64,000 bases of DNA from Paracoccus sp. C2R09 (GTDB lineage: Bacteria; Pseudomonadota; Alphaproteobacteria; Rhodobacterales; Rhodobacteraceae), in contig NZ_JAHKQB010000010.1 of the NCBI RefSeq assembly GCF_018860625.1, positions 124,001-188,000 of the forward strand, given 5' to 3'. The translations under genes were made by a program, and so were the position numbers. Positions 18,320-28,978 of this stretch are shown here, one piece after another. Position 1 is the first letter of the stretch; each line of letters begins with the position of its first letter. The notes beneath the pieces were generated by a model. The model worked only from the letters and a program-made list of their open reading frames with translations, had not been told where the DNA came from and ran no database searches.

Positions 18320-19387
18320 ATGGCACAGGCGAGCATTTTCGACATGACTGACAAACGGACTGCCGACAAGCAGAAGGCCCTCGACAGCGCGCTGGCTCAG
18401 ATCGAGCGGCAGTTCGGCAAGGGGTCGATCATGAAGCTGGGCAAGGACAACCCCGTGGCCGAGATCGAGGCGACCTCGACCGGCTCGCTCGGGTTGGACA
18501 TCGCGCTTGGGATCGGCGGCCTGCCCAAGGGCCGCATCATCGAGATCTTCGGGCCCGAAAGCTCGGGCAAGACCACGCTGACGCTGCATGTCGTGGCCGA
18601 GGAACAGAAGAAGGGCGGCGTCTGCGCCTTCGTCGACGCGGAACACGCGCTGGATCCGCAATATGCCAAGAAGCTGGGCGTGAACCTGGACGAGCTGCTG
18701 ATCAGCCAGCCCGATACTGGCGAACAGGCGCTGGAGATCGTGGATACGCTGGTCCGGTCCGGGGCCGTCAGCCTGGTGGTCGTCGACTCGGTCGCGGCGC
18801 TGACGCCGAAGTCCGAGATCGAGGGCGACATGGGCGACATGCAGATGGGCAGCCAGGCCCGCCTTATGAGCCAGGCCATGCGCAAGCTGACCGCAAGCAT
18901 CGGGCGCAGCAACTGCATGGTGATCTTCATCAACCAGATCCGCATGAAGATCGGCGTCATGTTCGGCAGCCCCGAGACGACGACGGGCGGCAACGCGCTG
19001 AAGTTCTACGCCTCGGTGCGACTGGACATCCGCCGCACGGGCTCGGTCAAGGATCGCGACGAGGTGACGGGCAACAGCACCCGCGTCAAGGTCGTCAAGA
19101 ACAAGGTCGCGCCGCCGTTCCGGCAGGTCGAGTTCGACATCATGTATGGCGAAGGCATCAGCAAGGTCGGCGAACTGATCGACCTGGGCGTGAAGGCCGG
19201 CGTGGTCGAGAAGTCTGGCGCCTGGTATTCCTATGGCGACGAACGCATCGGGCAGGGCCGCGAGAACGCCAAGCAGTTCCTGCGCGACCGTCCCGAGGTG
19301 GCCACCGCGATCGAGGACAAGATCCGCGCCAGCCACGGGCTGGAATTCGGAATGGACGGCAACGAGGATTCCCTGACCGAGGATTGA
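18320..19387 (+). CDS. recA: Recombinase RecA
   Basis: 355 residues, full length. It forms filaments on single-stranded DNA for strand exchange and triggers LexA cleavage. The Walker A loop GPESSGKTT is near residue 77, loop L2 contains [19 protein letters not shown], and the acidic C-terminus ends DSLTED. The start has AAGGA seven bases upstream; an overlapping ATG five bases earlier is out of frame. It is preceded by a LexA box and followed by a strong terminator, so it forms its own DNA-damage-inducible unit. Confidence 0.99.
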   Translation: MAQASIFDMTDKRTADKQKALDSALAQIERQFGKGSIMKLGKDNPVAEIEATSTGSLGLDIALGIGGLPKGRIIEIFGPESSGKTTLTLHVVAEEQKKGGVCAFVDAEHALDPQYAKKLGVNLDELLISQPDTGEQALEIVDTLVRSGAVSLVVVDSVAALTPKSEIEGDMGDMQMGSQARLMSQAMRKLTASIGRSNCMVIFINQIRMKIGVMFGSPETTTGGNALKFYASVRLDIRRTGSVKDRDEVTGNSTRVKVVKNKVAPPFRQVEFDIMYGEGISKVGELIDLGVKAGVVEKSGAWYSYGDERIGQGRENAKQFLRDRPEVATAIEDKIRASHGLEFGMDGNEDSLTED

Positions 19388-19415
19388 TCCCCGCACACCG
19401 TCCACCACGCAAACG

Positions 19416-19445
19416 AACGCCGGGCCTTGTGCCCGGCGTTCTGCG
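19416..19445 (+). terminator. Rho-independent terminator of recA
   Basis: A perfect 10-base-pair stem (aacgccgggc and its complement) with loop cttgt lies 28 bases after the recA stop. The tail after it is poor in T. Confidence 0.75.
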
Positions 19446-19544
19446 TTCAATGCCTTCTCGATTGCTGGACAGGACAGCAGGGGGCAGTTAGACCATGCGG
19501 CAAACCGGTCTTCCGGCACCGAAAACATTGCATGAAGGCGCGCC

Positions 19545-22202
19545 ATGCCCAGCTTGAACGATATCCGTTCCACCTTCCTTGGTTACTTCGAGAAGAACGG
19601 CCACCGCGTCGTGGAAAGCAGCCCGCTTGTCCCGCGTAACGATCCGACCCTGATGTTCGCCAATTCGGGCATGGTCCAGTTCAAGAACATGTTCACCGGT
19701 GTCGAGACGCGCGACTACAGCCGTGCGACCAGCGCGCAGAAATGCGTCCGCGCGGGCGGCAAGCACAACGACCTGGACAATGTGGGCTACACGGCCCGCC
19801 ACCATACCTTCTTCGAGATGCTGGGCAATTTCAGCTTCGGCAACTACTTCAAGACCGAGGCCATCCCCTATGCCTGGGAACTGCTGACCAAGGAATTCGG
19901 CATCCCCAAGGACAAGCTGCTGGTCACCGTCTATCACACGGACGACGAAGCCGCCGATATCTGGAAGAAGGTCGCGGGCCTGTCCGATGACCGCATCATC
20001 CGCATCCCGACCAGCGACAACTTCTGGCAGATGGGTCCGACCGGCCCCTGCGGTCCGTGTTCCGAGATCTTCTTCGATCATGGCGACCACATCTGGGGCG
20101 GCCCTCCGGGTTCGCCCGACGAGGATGGCGACCGCTTCATCGAGATCTGGAACATCGTCTTCATGCAGAACGAGCAGTTCGAGGACGGCTCGATGCGCGC
20201 GCTGGACATGCAGTCCATCGACACCGGCATGGGTCTTGAACGGATCGGCGCGCTGCTGCAGGGCAAGCACGACAATTATGACACCGACCTGATGCGCAGC
20301 CTGATCGAGGTCAGCGCCCACGCCACCAGCGCCGATCCCGACGGGCCGGGCAAGGTGCATCACCGCGTGATCGCCGACCATCTGCGGTCGACCAGCTTCC
20401 TGATTGCCGACGGCGTGATGCCCAGCAATGAAGGGCGCGGCTATGTCCTGCGCCGCATCATGCGTCGCGCGATGCGTCATGCGCATATCTTGGGCGCGCA
20501 GGACCCGCTGATGCACCGCCTTGTGCCGTCGCTGGTCCACCAGATGGGCGCCGCCTATCCCGAACTGAACCGCGCGCAGGCCCTGATCGAGGAGACGCTG
20601 CGGTCGGAGGAGACCCGCTTCCGCCAGACGCTGGACCGCGGCCTGCGCCTGCTGGACGACGAACTGGGCAAGCTGCCCGACGGTGCGAACCTGCCGGGGG
20701 AAACCGCGTTCAAGCTGTACGACACCTATGGCTTCCCGCTGGACCTGACGCAGGACGCACTGCGCGAAAAGGGCCGCGCGGTCGATACCGACGGCTTCGA
20801 CAGTGCCATGGCCGAACAGAAGGCCAAGGCCCGCGCTGCCTGGTCCGGTTCCGGCGAGACGCAGGACGCCACCATCTGGTACGAACTGGCCGAGACGCAT
20901 GGCACGACCGAGTTCCTGGGCTATGACGCGGAAGAAGCCGAAGGCCAGGTTCTGGCGCTGGTTCAGGACGGTGCCGCCGTGGCCCAGGCGGGCGAGGGCG
21001 CGAAGGTCGCCATCGTCGTGAACCAGTCGCCCTTCTATGCGGAATCGGGCGGTCAGGTCGGCGACACGGGTCTGATCAAGACCGAAACCGGTGCCGCACG
21101 GGTGACCGATACGCGCAAGATCGCGGGTGTCTTCGTCCACCAGGCCGAGGTGACGATGGGCACTATCGCTCCGGGGCAGGGGGCGCAATTGTCGGTGGAT
21201 CACGATCGCCGTGGCGCGATCCGGTCCAACCACTCGGCCACGCACCTGCTGCACGAGGCGCTGCGCCGTGCGCTTGGTGATCACGTCGCGCAGCGGGGCA
21301 GCCTGAACGCGCCGGACCGTCTGCGCTTCGATTTCAGCCACAACCACGCCATCACCCCCGAGGAGATGTCGCGGATCGAGGCCGAGGTGAACGAATATGT
21401 CCGCCAGAACAGCCCGGTCGAGACGCGGATCATGACCCCCGACGACGCGCGCGCCATCGGTGCGCAGGCACTGTTCGGCGAAAAATACGGCGACGAGGTT
21501 CGTGTCGTGTCGATGGGGGCATTGGCCGATAGCGGCAAGGGGACGGACGGCGCGACCTATTCGCTGGAACTGTGCGGCGGCACGCATGTCGCGCGCACCG
21601 GCGATATCGGTGCCTTCGCGCTGCTGAGCGACAGCGCATCCAGCGCGGGTGTGCGGCGCATCGAGGCGTTGACCGGGCAGGCCGCGATGGACCATCTGCG
21701 GAACGCCGACCGCCAGCTGGGCGAGATTGCGGGCATCCTCAAGGCGCAGGCGGGCGAGGTCGTGAACCGCGTCAAGGCGTTGTCGGACGAACGCAAGGCG
21801 CTTGCCAACGAGGTCGCGCAGCTGAAGCGTCAGTTGGCCATGGGCGCAGGCGGCGCATCCGAGGCCGAGGAGATCGCGGGCATCAAGTTCATCGGGCGCA
21901 CGGTCGAGGGCGTCGGCGGCAAGGAGCTGAGCGGCCTCGTGGACGAGATGAAGGCACAGCTGGGCAGCGGCGTCGTGCTGGTCTTGGCCGAAGCCGATGG
22001 CAAGGCCACGGTCGCGGCGGGGGTGACCCCCGATCTGACCGATCGGATCAGCGCGGTCGCGTTGGTTCAGGCCGCGACCGTCGCGCTTGGCGGCAAGGGC
22101 GGTGGCGGCCGCCCGGACCGCGCGCAGGGCGGCGCCCCCTCGCTTGCGGCCGCGGAAACCGCGTTCCAGGACGCACGCAAGATCATCGAGGACAGCAAAT
22201 GA
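19545..22202 (+). CDS. alaS: Alanyl-tRNA synthetase
   Basis: 885 residues, full length. It charges tRNA-Ala and clears mischarged Ser or Gly. The N-terminal class II core starts [18 protein letters not shown] and contains the motif region [10 protein letters not shown]. The editing domain carries the zinc set [10 protein letters not shown] and ELCGGTHV, and the C-terminal DHHA1-like domain ends with a Gly-rich [15 protein letters not shown]. The stop overlaps the start of the next small gene by 4 bases. recA followed by alaS is a common alphaproteobacterial order. Confidence 0.98.
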   Translation: MPSLNDIRSTFLGYFEKNGHRVVESSPLVPRNDPTLMFANSGMVQFKNMFTGVETRDYSRATSAQKCVRAGGKHNDLDNVGYTARHHTFFEMLGNFSFGNYFKTEAIPYAWELLTKEFGIPKDKLLVTVYHTDDEAADIWKKVAGLSDDRIIRIPTSDNFWQMGPTGPCGPCSEIFFDHGDHIWGGPPGSPDEDGDRFIEIWNIVFMQNEQFEDGSMRALDMQSIDTGMGLERIGALLQGKHDNYDTDLMRSLIEVSAHATSADPDGPGKVHHRVIADHLRSTSFLIADGVMPSNEGRGYVLRRIMRRAMRHAHILGAQDPLMHRLVPSLVHQMGAAYPELNRAQALIEETLRSEETRFRQTLDRGLRLLDDELGKLPDGANLPGETAFKLYDTYGFPLDLTQDALREKGRAVDTDGFDSAMAEQKAKARAAWSGSGETQDATIWYELAETHGTTEFLGYDAEEAEGQVLALVQDGAAVAQAGEGAKVAIVVNQSPFYAESGGQVGDTGLIKTETGAARVTDTRKIAGVFVHQAEVTMGTIAPGQGAQLSVDHDRRGAIRSNHSATHLLHEALRRALGDHVAQRGSLNAPDRLRFDFSHNHAITPEEMSRIEAEVNEYVRQNSPVETRIMTPDDARAIGAQALFGEKYGDEVRVVSMGALADSGKGTDGATYSLELCGGTHVARTGDIGAFALLSDSASSAGVRRIEALTGQAAMDHLRNADRQLGEIAGILKAQAGEVVNRVKALSDERKALANEVAQLKRQLAMGAGGASEAEEIAGIKFIGRTVEGVGGKELSGLVDEMKAQLGSGVVLVLAEADGKATVAAGVTPDLTDRISAVALVQAATVALGGKGGGGRPDRAQGGAPSLAAAETAFQDARKIIEDSK

Positions 22203-22495
22203 CCGCACTCTGGATTGCCAATGTGAACGTGACGGATGCCGAGGCCTATGGCCGCTATGCCAAGGCGGCAGGCCCGGCCATCGAAAGCCATGGCGGGGTC
22301 TTCCTTGCCCGTGGATCGCGTTATCGGCAGATGGAAGGCCGTGATCGCGCGCGGAACGTGGTCGTGCGTTTCCCCAGCCTCGAGGCCGCGGTTGCCTGTT
22401 ACGAGAGCAGCGAATACCAGGCGGCGCTGGAACATGCCAAGGATGCGAGCGAACGCGACCTGGTGATCGTCGAGGAAACCCCCGCCGCGACGTAA
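22199..22495 (+). CDS. DUF1330 family protein
   Basis: 98 residues, a compact alpha+beta protein of the dimeric ferredoxin-like type: [31 protein letters not shown] and [13 protein letters not shown] are the recognisable elements of DUF1330. The start is the ATGA overlap with alaS, which argues for translational coupling. The biochemical role of the family is unknown; related folds bind small aromatic or quinone-like ligands. Confidence 0.85.
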   Translation: MTALWIANVNVTDAEAYGRYAKAAGPAIESHGGVFLARGSRYRQMEGRDRARNVVVRFPSLEAAVACYESSEYQAALEHAKDASERDLVIVEETPAAT

Positions 22496-22559
22496 TGGCG
22501 TGATCGGCCTGCCCCTTCGTGCTAGGACTGTCGCAAAGCAGTCGTGAAGGGGCAGCGCC

Positions 22560-23354
22560 ATGTGCCGTTGGGCCGCCTATGTGGGCCAACCGATATTCCT
22601 GGAAGACATCGTCAGCCGTCCGGCCCATTCGCTGATCCGGCAGAGCCAGGGTGCGACCCGCTGCCCGACCCCGGTCAATGCCGACGGCTTCGGCCTTGCC
22701 TGGTATGGCGAACGCCCCGAACCGGGACTTTATCGCGATGTGATGCCGGCATGGTCGGACCCCAATCTGCGCAGCCTGGTGGGTCAGGTGCGGTCGGGTC
22801 TGTTCCTTGCGCATGTCCGCGCATCGACCGGAACGGCGACAAGCCGGAACAACTGCCATCCATTTGCCGTCGGCCGTTGGAGCTTCATGCATAACGGTCA
22901 GTTCGGCGGATATGACGGGTTTCGCCGCCATGCCGACGCGTTGATCGACGACGTGCATTATCCCCATCGCCTGGGCGCGACCGACAGCGAGACGCTGTTC
23001 CTGATCGCGCTTGGCGCGGGGCTGGAGGATGATCCGAAGGCAGCCATGGAGACCGCGATCGGGCGGCTGACATCGCTGGCCCGCGATCGCGGCGAGGCCC
23101 CCCATATGCGGGCGGCCTGCGCCCTGTCGGATGGGCGTCGCCTGTTCGCGCTGCGTGCGGCCAGCGACGAGCATGCGCCCTCGCTCTATTATCGTTGGTC
23201 GAACAGTCGTCAGGGTTTCGCGGTGGTGTCCGAACCGCTGGAAACCGATCAGGCCGACTGGATCGAGGTTCCGCCCGGCAGCTTCTGCACGTTCGAACGG
23301 GCCGAGGTCCGGATCGAGGATTTCATCCCCGACCGGATGGTCCGCGCGGCCTGA
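22560..23354 (+). CDS. Class II glutamine amidotransferase (YafJ/EgtC-like)
   Basis: 264 residues. Cys2 follows the initiator Met (MCRWAAYVG) and would become the N-terminal nucleophile. LAHVRASTGT, NCHPFAVGRWSFMHNGQFGG and the ATDSETLF element are the usual glutamine-binding and oxyanion motifs of this Ntn-hydrolase family. It hydrolyses glutamine or a gamma-glutamyl amide. It lacks a synthase domain, so the true substrate is unknown; EgtC-like activity would need an egtB nearby, and none is seen. AAGGGG precedes the ATG. Confidence 0.85.
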   Translation: MCRWAAYVGQPIFLEDIVSRPAHSLIRQSQGATRCPTPVNADGFGLAWYGERPEPGLYRDVMPAWSDPNLRSLVGQVRSGLFLAHVRASTGTATSRNNCHPFAVGRWSFMHNGQFGGYDGFRRHADALIDDVHYPHRLGATDSETLFLIALGAGLEDDPKAAMETAIGRLTSLARDRGEAPHMRAACALSDGRRLFALRAASDEHAPSLYYRWSNSRQGFAVVSEPLETDQADWIEVPPGSFCTFERAEVRIEDFIPDRMVRAA

Positions 23355-23594
23355 TCAGCCCTTCTTCGGGCGCCGGAACACCAGCAGGTTGTGATAGGTC
23401 GTGACGCGCCCGGTCAGACCGCTGCGTTCCTCGCTTGGAAGGACATCGGCGCGCAGATATTCCCAGCCATCACCTGCCATGCGGTTCAGCTCGGATGCGA
23501 CGGCCAGCGCATAGCGGTCGGTCGCGGTCTTGGCCTGGCTGTCCTTTTCGCCGCGCGAAGGGGCGGGAATGACCGTGTATTCAAAGGCGTCCAT
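23355..23594 (-). CDS. Small DUF4177-like protein
   Basis: 79 residues: FEYTVIPAPSRG at the start, LNRMAGDGWEYLRADVLP in the middle and a final strand YHNLLVFRRPKKG. The DGWEY turn and the closing FRRP strand are typical of DUF4177 proteins. A strong CAGGAGG lies before the ATG. The stop directly abuts that of the convergent amidotransferase. Function unknown. Confidence 0.75.
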   Translation of the reverse strand: MDAFEYTVIPAPSRGEKDSQAKTATDRYALAVASELNRMAGDGWEYLRADVLPSEERSGLTGRVTTYHNLLVFRRPKKG

Positions 23595-23609
23595 GCATCC
23601 TCCTGAAGG

Positions 23610-23637
23610 GAAAGCCGCCGCGGTTTCCCGCGGCGGA
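23610..23637 (-). terminator. Hairpin after gatB
   Basis: A perfect 9-base-pair stem (ccgccgcgg and its complement) with a 4-base loop lies between the gatB stop and the next minus-strand gene. The tail on the minus strand is CTTTCCC, so it is a moderate terminator; the small downstream gene could be reached by readthrough. Confidence 0.6.
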
Positions 23638-23643
23638 TGCGGG

Positions 23644-25155
23644 TCAGCCGTTCAGCTTCTTCGCGACCAGTTCGTTGACGGCGGCGGGGTTCGCCTTGCC
23701 ACCGGTTGCCTTCAGAACCTGACCGACGAACCAGCCTGCCAGCTTGGGGTTCGCCTTGGCCTTCTCGACCTGGGCGGGGTTCGCGGCGATGATCTCGTCC
23801 ACCGCGGCCTCGATGGCGCCCAGATCGGTGACCTGCTTCATGCCGCGCGCCTCGACGATCTCAGCCGGGTCGCCGCCTTCGGTCCACAGGATCTCGAACA
23901 GGTCCTTGGCGATCTTGCCCGAGATGTCGCCCTTGGCGATCAGGTCGATCACGCCGCCCAGCTGGGCGGCCGAGATGGGCGAGGTCTGGATGGTCAGCCC
24001 TTCCTTGTTCAGGCGGCCGAACAGCTCGTTGATGACCCAGTTCGCGGCCATCTTGCCGTCGCGGCCCGAAGCCACGGCCTCGAAGAAGTTCGCGCTCTCG
24101 ACCTCGGCGGTCAAAACGCCGGCATCGTATTCCGACAGGCCCATATCCTTGACGAAGCGGGCCTTCTTCTCGTCCGGCAGTTCGGGCATGTCAGATGCGA
24201 TGTCGTCCACCCATGCCTGCTCGATCTCCAGCGGCAGAAGGTCGGGGTCGGGGAAGTAGCGGTAGTCGTGCGCCTCTTCCTTGGACCGCATCGAGCGCGT
24301 CTCGCCCTTGTCGGGATCGTAGAGCCGCGTTTCCTGCACGATCTTGCCGCCATCCTCGATGATGGCGATCTGGCGGCGGGCCTCGTAGTCGATCGCGGCC
24401 TGGATGAAGCGCAGCGAGTTCATGTTCTTGATCTCGCAGCGGGTGCCCAGATGGCCGAAATCGCCCGTTTCCTGGTATTTCTCGTAGGCGCCGGGCTTGC
24501 AGACGCTGACATTGACATCGGCGCGCAGGTTGCCGTTCTGCATGTTGCCGTCGCAGGTGCCCAGATAGCGCATGATCTGGCGCAGCTTGCTGACATAGGC
24601 CGCAGCCTCTTCGGGGCCGCGAATATCGGGGCGGCTGACGATCTCCATCAGGGCGACGCCCGTGCGGTTCAGGTCGACGAAGGACATGTTGGGGTCCATG
24701 TCGTGGATCGACTTGCCAGCATCCTGTTCCAGGTGGATGCGTTCGATCCGCACGCGGCGGGCGATGCCCGGGGCCATGTCCACGATCACCTCTCCCTCGC
24801 CCACGATGGGGTGATAGAGCTGGCTGATCTGGTAGCCCTGCGGAAGGTCGGGATAGAAGTAGTTCTTGCGGTCGAAGGCGCTGAACAGGTTGATCGCGGC
24901 CTTGAGGCCGAGGCCCGTGCGCACCGCCTGTGCCACGCAGAATTCATTGATGACGGGCAGCATGCCGGGCATGGCGCTGTCGACGAAGGCCACATTGCTG
25001 TTGGGTTCCGCGCCGAATTCGGTGGATGCGCCCGAGAACAGCTTGGCCTTCGAGGCCACCTGTGCATGGACCTCCAGCCCGATCACCAGTTCCCAGTCGC
25101 TTGTCGCGCCCTGGATCACCTTGGGCTCGGGCGGGGTGAAGGTCAGGTCAAGCAT
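23644..25155 (-). CDS. gatB: Aspartyl/glutamyl-tRNA amidotransferase subunit B
   Basis: 503 residues from an ATG with TGAGG upstream; an open frame extends further 5' but has no domain there. GatB is the kinase subunit of GatCAB, which amidates Glu-tRNA-Gln and Asp-tRNA-Asn. Visible are [13 protein letters not shown] at the N-terminus, [20 protein letters not shown] context ([16 protein letters not shown]), [27 protein letters not shown] residues (YRYFPDPDL) and a C-terminal Yqey-like tail domain. gatC and gatA are not in this window. A promoter-like sequence lies just upstream. Confidence 0.98.
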   Translation of the reverse strand: MLDLTFTPPEPKVIQGATSDWELVIGLEVHAQVASKAKLFSGASTEFGAEPNSNVAFVDSAMPGMLPVINEFCVAQAVRTGLGLKAAINLFSAFDRKNYFYPDLPQGYQISQLYHPIVGEGEVIVDMAPGIARRVRIERIHLEQDAGKSIHDMDPNMSFVDLNRTGVALMEIVSRPDIRGPEEAAAYVSKLRQIMRYLGTCDGNMQNGNLRADVNVSVCKPGAYEKYQETGDFGHLGTRCEIKNMNSLRFIQAAIDYEARRQIAIIEDGGKIVQETRLYDPDKGETRSMRSKEEAHDYRYFPDPDLLPLEIEQAWVDDIASDMPELPDEKKARFVKDMGLSEYDAGVLTAEVESANFFEAVASGRDGKMAANWVINELFGRLNKEGLTIQTSPISAAQLGGVIDLIAKGDISGKIAKDLFEILWTEGGDPAEIVEARGMKQVTDLGAIEAAVDEIIAANPAQVEKAKANPKLAGWFVGQVLKATGGKANPAAVNELVAKKLNG

Positions 25156-25189
25156 CGGCGCCTCATTCCATTCTGTCGGTCTTGGCGGG

Positions 25190-25218
25190 CTTCTACGACA
25201 AGCGGCGGGCCTTGTCAC
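25190..25218 (-). promoter_or_regulatory. Candidate gatB promoter
   Basis: On the minus strand, GTGACA (25213-25218; 5/6 to TTGACA) and TAGAAG (25190-25195; 4/6 to TATAAT) are spaced 17 bases and end 35 bases before the gatB ATG. Confidence 0.45.
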
Positions 25219-25369
25219 GAGCCGCATTGAGGCCGGGGATTCGAGGGCCCCACCAAGCCCGAAATTGCGTCGCATTCTAACGAATTCGGGAACTGGCGGC
25301 CCGATGGGCGGGATTGCGGCGCCGCATCCGGGCAACCGGCATGATCTTGCCCATGGGAAAACGCCAAGC

Positions 25370-25397
25370 TTGCGGGATTTCGCCCGCCGTCTAATCA
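25370..25397 (+). promoter_or_regulatory. Candidate promoter of the transglycosylase-like lipoprotein
   Basis: TTGCGG (25370-25375) and TAATCA (25392-25397), spaced 16 bases, end 32 bases before the lipoprotein ATG. Weak matches, assigned by position. The rest of the 274-base gap to gatB holds nothing else I recognise. Confidence 0.3.
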
Positions 25398-25429
25398 GGT
25401 CCGCGACGAAACAACCCTCCGAGGTCCCC

Positions 25430-26038
25430 ATGCGCGTCGCGCTTTCCCTTGCCGCACTGGCCGTTGCCGCAGCCTGCACACCCGCCCCCAAGGTCGAGGA
25501 ACCGACGAAGGTCGAAGTGCAGGAGATGGCGCTGGCGCAGACACCTCCGATGCGGTGGGGAAAGCAGGGTTCGACCGAATGGACCCAGGCGACGCTGGAA
25601 GCACTGGACCGCGAAGGCGCGACGATCCTGTCGCATGTGCCGCAGGACATCAACGAATACTGCCCCAATTACCGCGAACTGACCCAGACCGGCCGCAAGG
25701 CATTCTGGGCAGGACTGCTGTCGGCAGTTGCCAAGCACGAAAGCACCTATAACCCGCAGGCATCGGGCGGCGGTGGGCGTTGGCTGGGCCTGATGCAGAT
25801 TGCCCCCGCGACCTGGCGGCATTACGGCTGCACGGGCAACATCCGCAACGGTGCCGACAACATGTCCTGCGCGGTCAAGATCATGTCGCATCAGGTCGGG
25901 CGCGACAACGCGGTCGCCCATGACGGTGCCGGCTGGCGCGGCGTCGCCCGCGACTGGGCACCCATGCGCAGCGATCGCAAGCGGGCCGACATCGCGGCCT
26001 GGACATCGTCGCAAAGCTACTGCTCGACCGAAAGCTGA
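25430..26038 (+). CDS. Lytic transglycosylase-like (SLT fold) lipoprotein
   Basis: 202 residues. A lipoprotein signal peptide ends in the lipobox AAAC (Cys16). The body has the lysozyme-like fold of SLT transglycosylases: [31 protein letters not shown] contains the probable catalytic Glu in KHESTYNP and the GLMQIAP motif. It would cut peptidoglycan glycan strands while anchored in the outer or inner membrane. Four Cys residues in the mature part (YCPNY, YGCTG, MSCAV, YCSTES) could form disulfides. GAGG is five bases before the ATG. Confidence 0.82.
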   Translation: MRVALSLAALAVAAACTPAPKVEEPTKVEVQEMALAQTPPMRWGKQGSTEWTQATLEALDREGATILSHVPQDINEYCPNYRELTQTGRKAFWAGLLSAVAKHESTYNPQASGGGGRWLGLMQIAPATWRHYGCTGNIRNGADNMSCAVKIMSHQVGRDNAVAHDGAGWRGVARDWAPMRSDRKRADIAAWTSSQSYCSTES

Positions 26039-26062
26039 GGAACAGCTGGACGAGGGACGGGG

Positions 26063-26093
26063 AAGGGGCGGTGCGATCACCGCCCCCTTTTCT
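26063..26093 (+). terminator. Rho-independent terminator shared by convergent genes
   Basis: A perfect 9-base-pair stem (ggggcggtg and its complement) with loop cgat, followed on the plus strand by CTTTTCTT. Strong for the plus-strand lipoprotein gene, weaker for the convergent peptidase gene. Confidence 0.8.
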
Positions 26094-27478
26094 TATCGCA
26101 GGGCGGCCAGGATGCGCGCCCAGGACCGCGCGCCCTTCTGGAAGCTTTCGAGATCGTATTTCTCGTTCGGGGAATGGATGCGATCGTCATCCTTGGCAAA
26201 GCCGATCAGCATCGTGTCCATGCCCAGCATCCGCTTGAAATCGCCCGCGATGGGAATGGACCCGCCCGCACCGATGAAGACGGCCTCCTGCTGCCATTCG
26301 TCGGACAGCGCCTGACGCGCAAGACCGAAGGCCGGGTCGGTGATGTCCATGACGCTGGCGGGGCTGGCGCCGTGGTCGTGGAATTCGACCCTGCAATCGG
26401 CGGGAACGAAGCTGCGGACATGGGCCTGGAACGCGGCACGGACCTTTTCCGGGTCCTGCTGGCCCGTCAGGCGGAAGCTGACCTTGGCGCGGGCCTCGGC
26501 CGGCAGCACGGTCTTGAACCCGTCCCCGGCATAGCCGCCCGCGATACCGTTGATCTCGGCCGTGGGGCGGTTCCACTGCATCTCCAGCGGTGTGCGGCCC
26601 TTTTCCCCGATTGGGGTCTTCAAGCCGACGCCGCCCAGGAATGCCTGCGCGTCGAAATTCAGCGCCTCCCAGTCGCGGGCAAGCTGTTCGGGCAGATCCT
26701 CGACCCCGTCATAGAAGCCGGGCAGGGTGACGCGGCCATCGGCATCCTTCAGCGCCGCCAGCGCCTGCGACAGCACCATGATCGGGTTCGCGGCCAGCCC
26801 GCCGAAGCTGCCCGAATGCAGGTCGCGATCGGCGCCGCGGATGACGACCTCCTGGCCCACCAGGCCGCGCAGCTGGGTCGTGATGGCCGGACGCCCGTCC
26901 GAATAGCGGCCCGTGTCGCAGATCAGCGCGATGGATGCCGACAGCTCGTCCCGGTGCGCCTCGAGGAAGGGCAGAAGTGAGGGAGAGCCGGATTCCTCCT
27001 CGCCCTCGAACAGCAGGACCAGATCGGTGGGCAGGGTGCCGTGGACGGCCTTCCATGCGCGCAGCGCCTCGACGAAGGTCATCAGCTGGCCCTTGTCGTC
27101 GGATGCGCCGCGTGCGCGGATCACCGGGCCATCGGGCGTGTCCTGCAGTTCGGGGTCGAAGGGATCGCGGTCCCACAGGTTCAGCGGATCGACCGGCTGC
27201 ACGTCGTAGTGACCGTAGAACAGCACCGGACGCGCATCGCCCGAAGGCGTGTGCGCCACCACCATCGGATGGCCGGTCGTGTCGTGCAGCTTCGCATCCA
27301 GCCCCAGGCCGGTCAGTTCCGCGACCAGCCATTCGGCGGCGCGGCGCACCTCGGGGGCGTATTCCGGGTCGGTCGAGATCGAGGGAATCCGCAGCAGTTC
27401 GAACAGTCGCGACAATGCGTCGTCACGCCCCGCGTCAAGCTGCGTCAGGATGTCGCCAAGCCTTGCGTCAATGCCCAT
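26093..27478 (-). CDS. M20 family metallopeptidase (dipeptidase type)
   Basis: 461 residues. The two-zinc active site is visible: FYGHYDVQP (His and catalytic Asp), GASDDKGQ (bridging Asp), FEGEEESGS (general base Glu and ligand Glu), ICDTGR (Asp) and the C-terminal DRIHSPNEKYD (His). A lid/dimerisation domain lies between about residues 205 and 370. This resembles the bacterial members related to carnosinase/CNDP, acting on dipeptides in the cytosol. No signal peptide. It is a single gene facing away from hemA. Confidence 0.92.
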   Translation of the reverse strand: MGIDARLGDILTQLDAGRDDALSRLFELLRIPSISTDPEYAPEVRRAAEWLVAELTGLGLDAKLHDTTGHPMVVAHTPSGDARPVLFYGHYDVQPVDPLNLWDRDPFDPELQDTPDGPVIRARGASDDKGQLMTFVEALRAWKAVHGTLPTDLVLLFEGEEESGSPSLLPFLEAHRDELSASIALICDTGRYSDGRPAITTQLRGLVGQEVVIRGADRDLHSGSFGGLAANPIMVLSQALAALKDADGRVTLPGFYDGVEDLPEQLARDWEALNFDAQAFLGGVGLKTPIGEKGRTPLEMQWNRPTAEINGIAGGYAGDGFKTVLPAEARAKVSFRLTGQQDPEKVRAAFQAHVRSFVPADCRVEFHDHGASPASVMDITDPAFGLARQALSDEWQQEAVFIGAGGSIPIAGDFKRMLGMDTMLIGFAKDDDRIHSPNEKYDLESFQKGARSWARILAALR

Positions 27479-27641
27479 GAAACCTATCTTTCCACTGTTT
27501 TTGTTGGGTTTGCAGACGGATCTTTCGGATAGATGCGTCGTTTTTGGACTGTCACTTTCGCGCTTCGCCCATTACTAAGGCAACAACGCGCGTGATCGCA
27601 GATGATCGCACCCAGCCAGGTTACGCAAGGGAACGCCCGCC

Positions 27642-28871
27642 ATGAATTACGATGCCGCTCTGGATTCGGCCATTGCCCGACTTCACGACGAAGGCCGCTA
27701 TCGCACCTTCATCGATATCGAGCGCGCGAAGGGCCGTTTCCCGCAGGCGGTCTGGAACCGACCCGACGGAGAACAGCAGGAAATCACCGTCTGGTGCGGC
27801 AACGATTATCTGGGGATGGGGCAGCACCCCGTCGTGCTGGCCGCGATGCACGAGGCGCTGGATGCGACCGGGGCGGGGTCGGGGGGCACGCGCAACATCA
27901 GCGGCACCACCGTCTATCACAAGCGGCTCGAGGCCGAGCTTGCGGATCTGCACGGCAAGGAGGCGGCGCTGGTCTTCTCCAGTGCCTATATCGCCAATGA
28001 CGCCACGCTCTCGACGCTGCCCAAGTTGTTTCCGGGGCTGATCATCTACTCCGATGCGCTGAACCATGCCTCGATGATCGAGGGGATCAAGCGCAATGGC
28101 GGCGCCAAGCGCATCTTCCGCCACAACGACCCCGAGCATCTGCGCGAACTGATCGAGGCCGACGATCCTGCCGCGCCCAAGCTGATCGCGTTCGAGTCGA
28201 TCTATTCGATGGATGGCGATTTCGGCCCCATCGAGGCCCTGTGCGACCTGGCCGACGAATATGGCGCGCTGACCTATCTGGACGAGGTTCACGCGGTGGG
28301 CATGTATGGCCCGCGCGGTGGCGGCGTGTCGGAACGCGACGGGCTTGCAGGGCGCATCGACATCATCAACGGCACGCTCGGCAAGGCATATGGCGTCTTC
28401 GGAGGCTACATCGCCGCCAGTGCGAAGATGTGCGACGCGGTCCGATCCTATGCTCCGGGCTTCATCTTCACGACCTCGCTTCCGCCGACGGTGGCGGCAG
28501 GTGCCGCGGCCTCGATCGCGTTCCTGAAGACCGAAGAAGGCCAGAAACTGCGCGACGCCCAGCAGCTTCACGCCCGGATCCTGAAGATGCGGCTGAAATC
28601 GCTCGGCATGCCGATCATCGATCACGGCAGCCATATCGTGCCGGTCCATGTCGGGCACCCGGTGCATTGCAAGGCACTGTCGGACATGCTGCTGCGCGAT
28701 TTCGGCATCTACGTTCAGCCGATCAACTTCCCCACCGTTCCGCGCGGGACCGAGCGGTTGCGCTTCACCCCTTCGCCCGTGCACGATCCCAAGCAGATCG
28801 ACTGGCTGGTCCGGGCGATGGACAACCTGTGGTCGCAATGCGCGCTGAATCGCGCGGAATTGAGTGCATAG
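27642..28871 (+). CDS. hemA: 5-aminolevulinate synthase
   Basis: 409 residues, the standard size. It condenses glycine and succinyl-CoA to aminolevulinate (the C4 or Shemin route), which is typical of alphaproteobacteria. Visible are [24 protein letters not shown], the PLP-binding [13 protein letters not shown] and the Schiff-base Lys in [13 protein letters not shown]. It supplies tetrapyrroles for haem and related cofactors. The 5' region carries a direct repeat of tgatcgca but no FNR-type TTGAT-N4-ATCAA site. GGGA precedes the ATG by about 8 bases. Confidence 0.98.
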   Translation: MNYDAALDSAIARLHDEGRYRTFIDIERAKGRFPQAVWNRPDGEQQEITVWCGNDYLGMGQHPVVLAAMHEALDATGAGSGGTRNISGTTVYHKRLEAELADLHGKEAALVFSSAYIANDATLSTLPKLFPGLIIYSDALNHASMIEGIKRNGGAKRIFRHNDPEHLRELIEADDPAAPKLIAFESIYSMDGDFGPIEALCDLADEYGALTYLDEVHAVGMYGPRGGGVSERDGLAGRIDIINGTLGKAYGVFGGYIAASAKMCDAVRSYAPGFIFTTSLPPTVAAGAAASIAFLKTEEGQKLRDAQQLHARILKMRLKSLGMPIIDHGSHIVPVHVGHPVHCKALSDMLLRDFGIYVQPINFPTVPRGTERLRFTPSPVHDPKQIDWLVRAMDNLWSQCALNRAELSA

Positions 28872-28978
28872 GCAAATCTGCCCGTGAACTGCTCTCGGGG
28901 GCGTGATAACGTCTTGGTAAAGAAGCTGGCACGCTCTCCGATTCGGAGACGGCCGAACGGGCGTATGAGGCATTCGAG

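Noticed and set aside
19488..23174. 1,228-codon open frame on the minus strand over alaS and the amidotransferase gene
   Set aside because: It is the antisense of alaS, DUF1330 and the amidotransferase genes, all clearly real. No ribosome site or domain supports it.
22560..23354. EgtC of an ergothioneine operon
   Set aside because: The amidotransferase could belong to this group, but no egtA, egtB or egtD is near, so the specific name is not supported.
25156..25429. Possible tRNA or small RNA in the largest gap of its kind
   Set aside because: No cloverleaf, TTCGA loop context or conserved RNA pattern was found; only promoter-like elements are present.
25156..25668. 5' extension of gatB to a 674-residue frame
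   Set aside because: The extra N-terminus has no conservation-like features, and the ATG at 25155 has a good ribosome site and a promoter just upstream.
27479..27641. FNR/FnrL site before hemA
   Set aside because: No TTGAT-N4-ATCAA or close variant was found by eye in the spacer.
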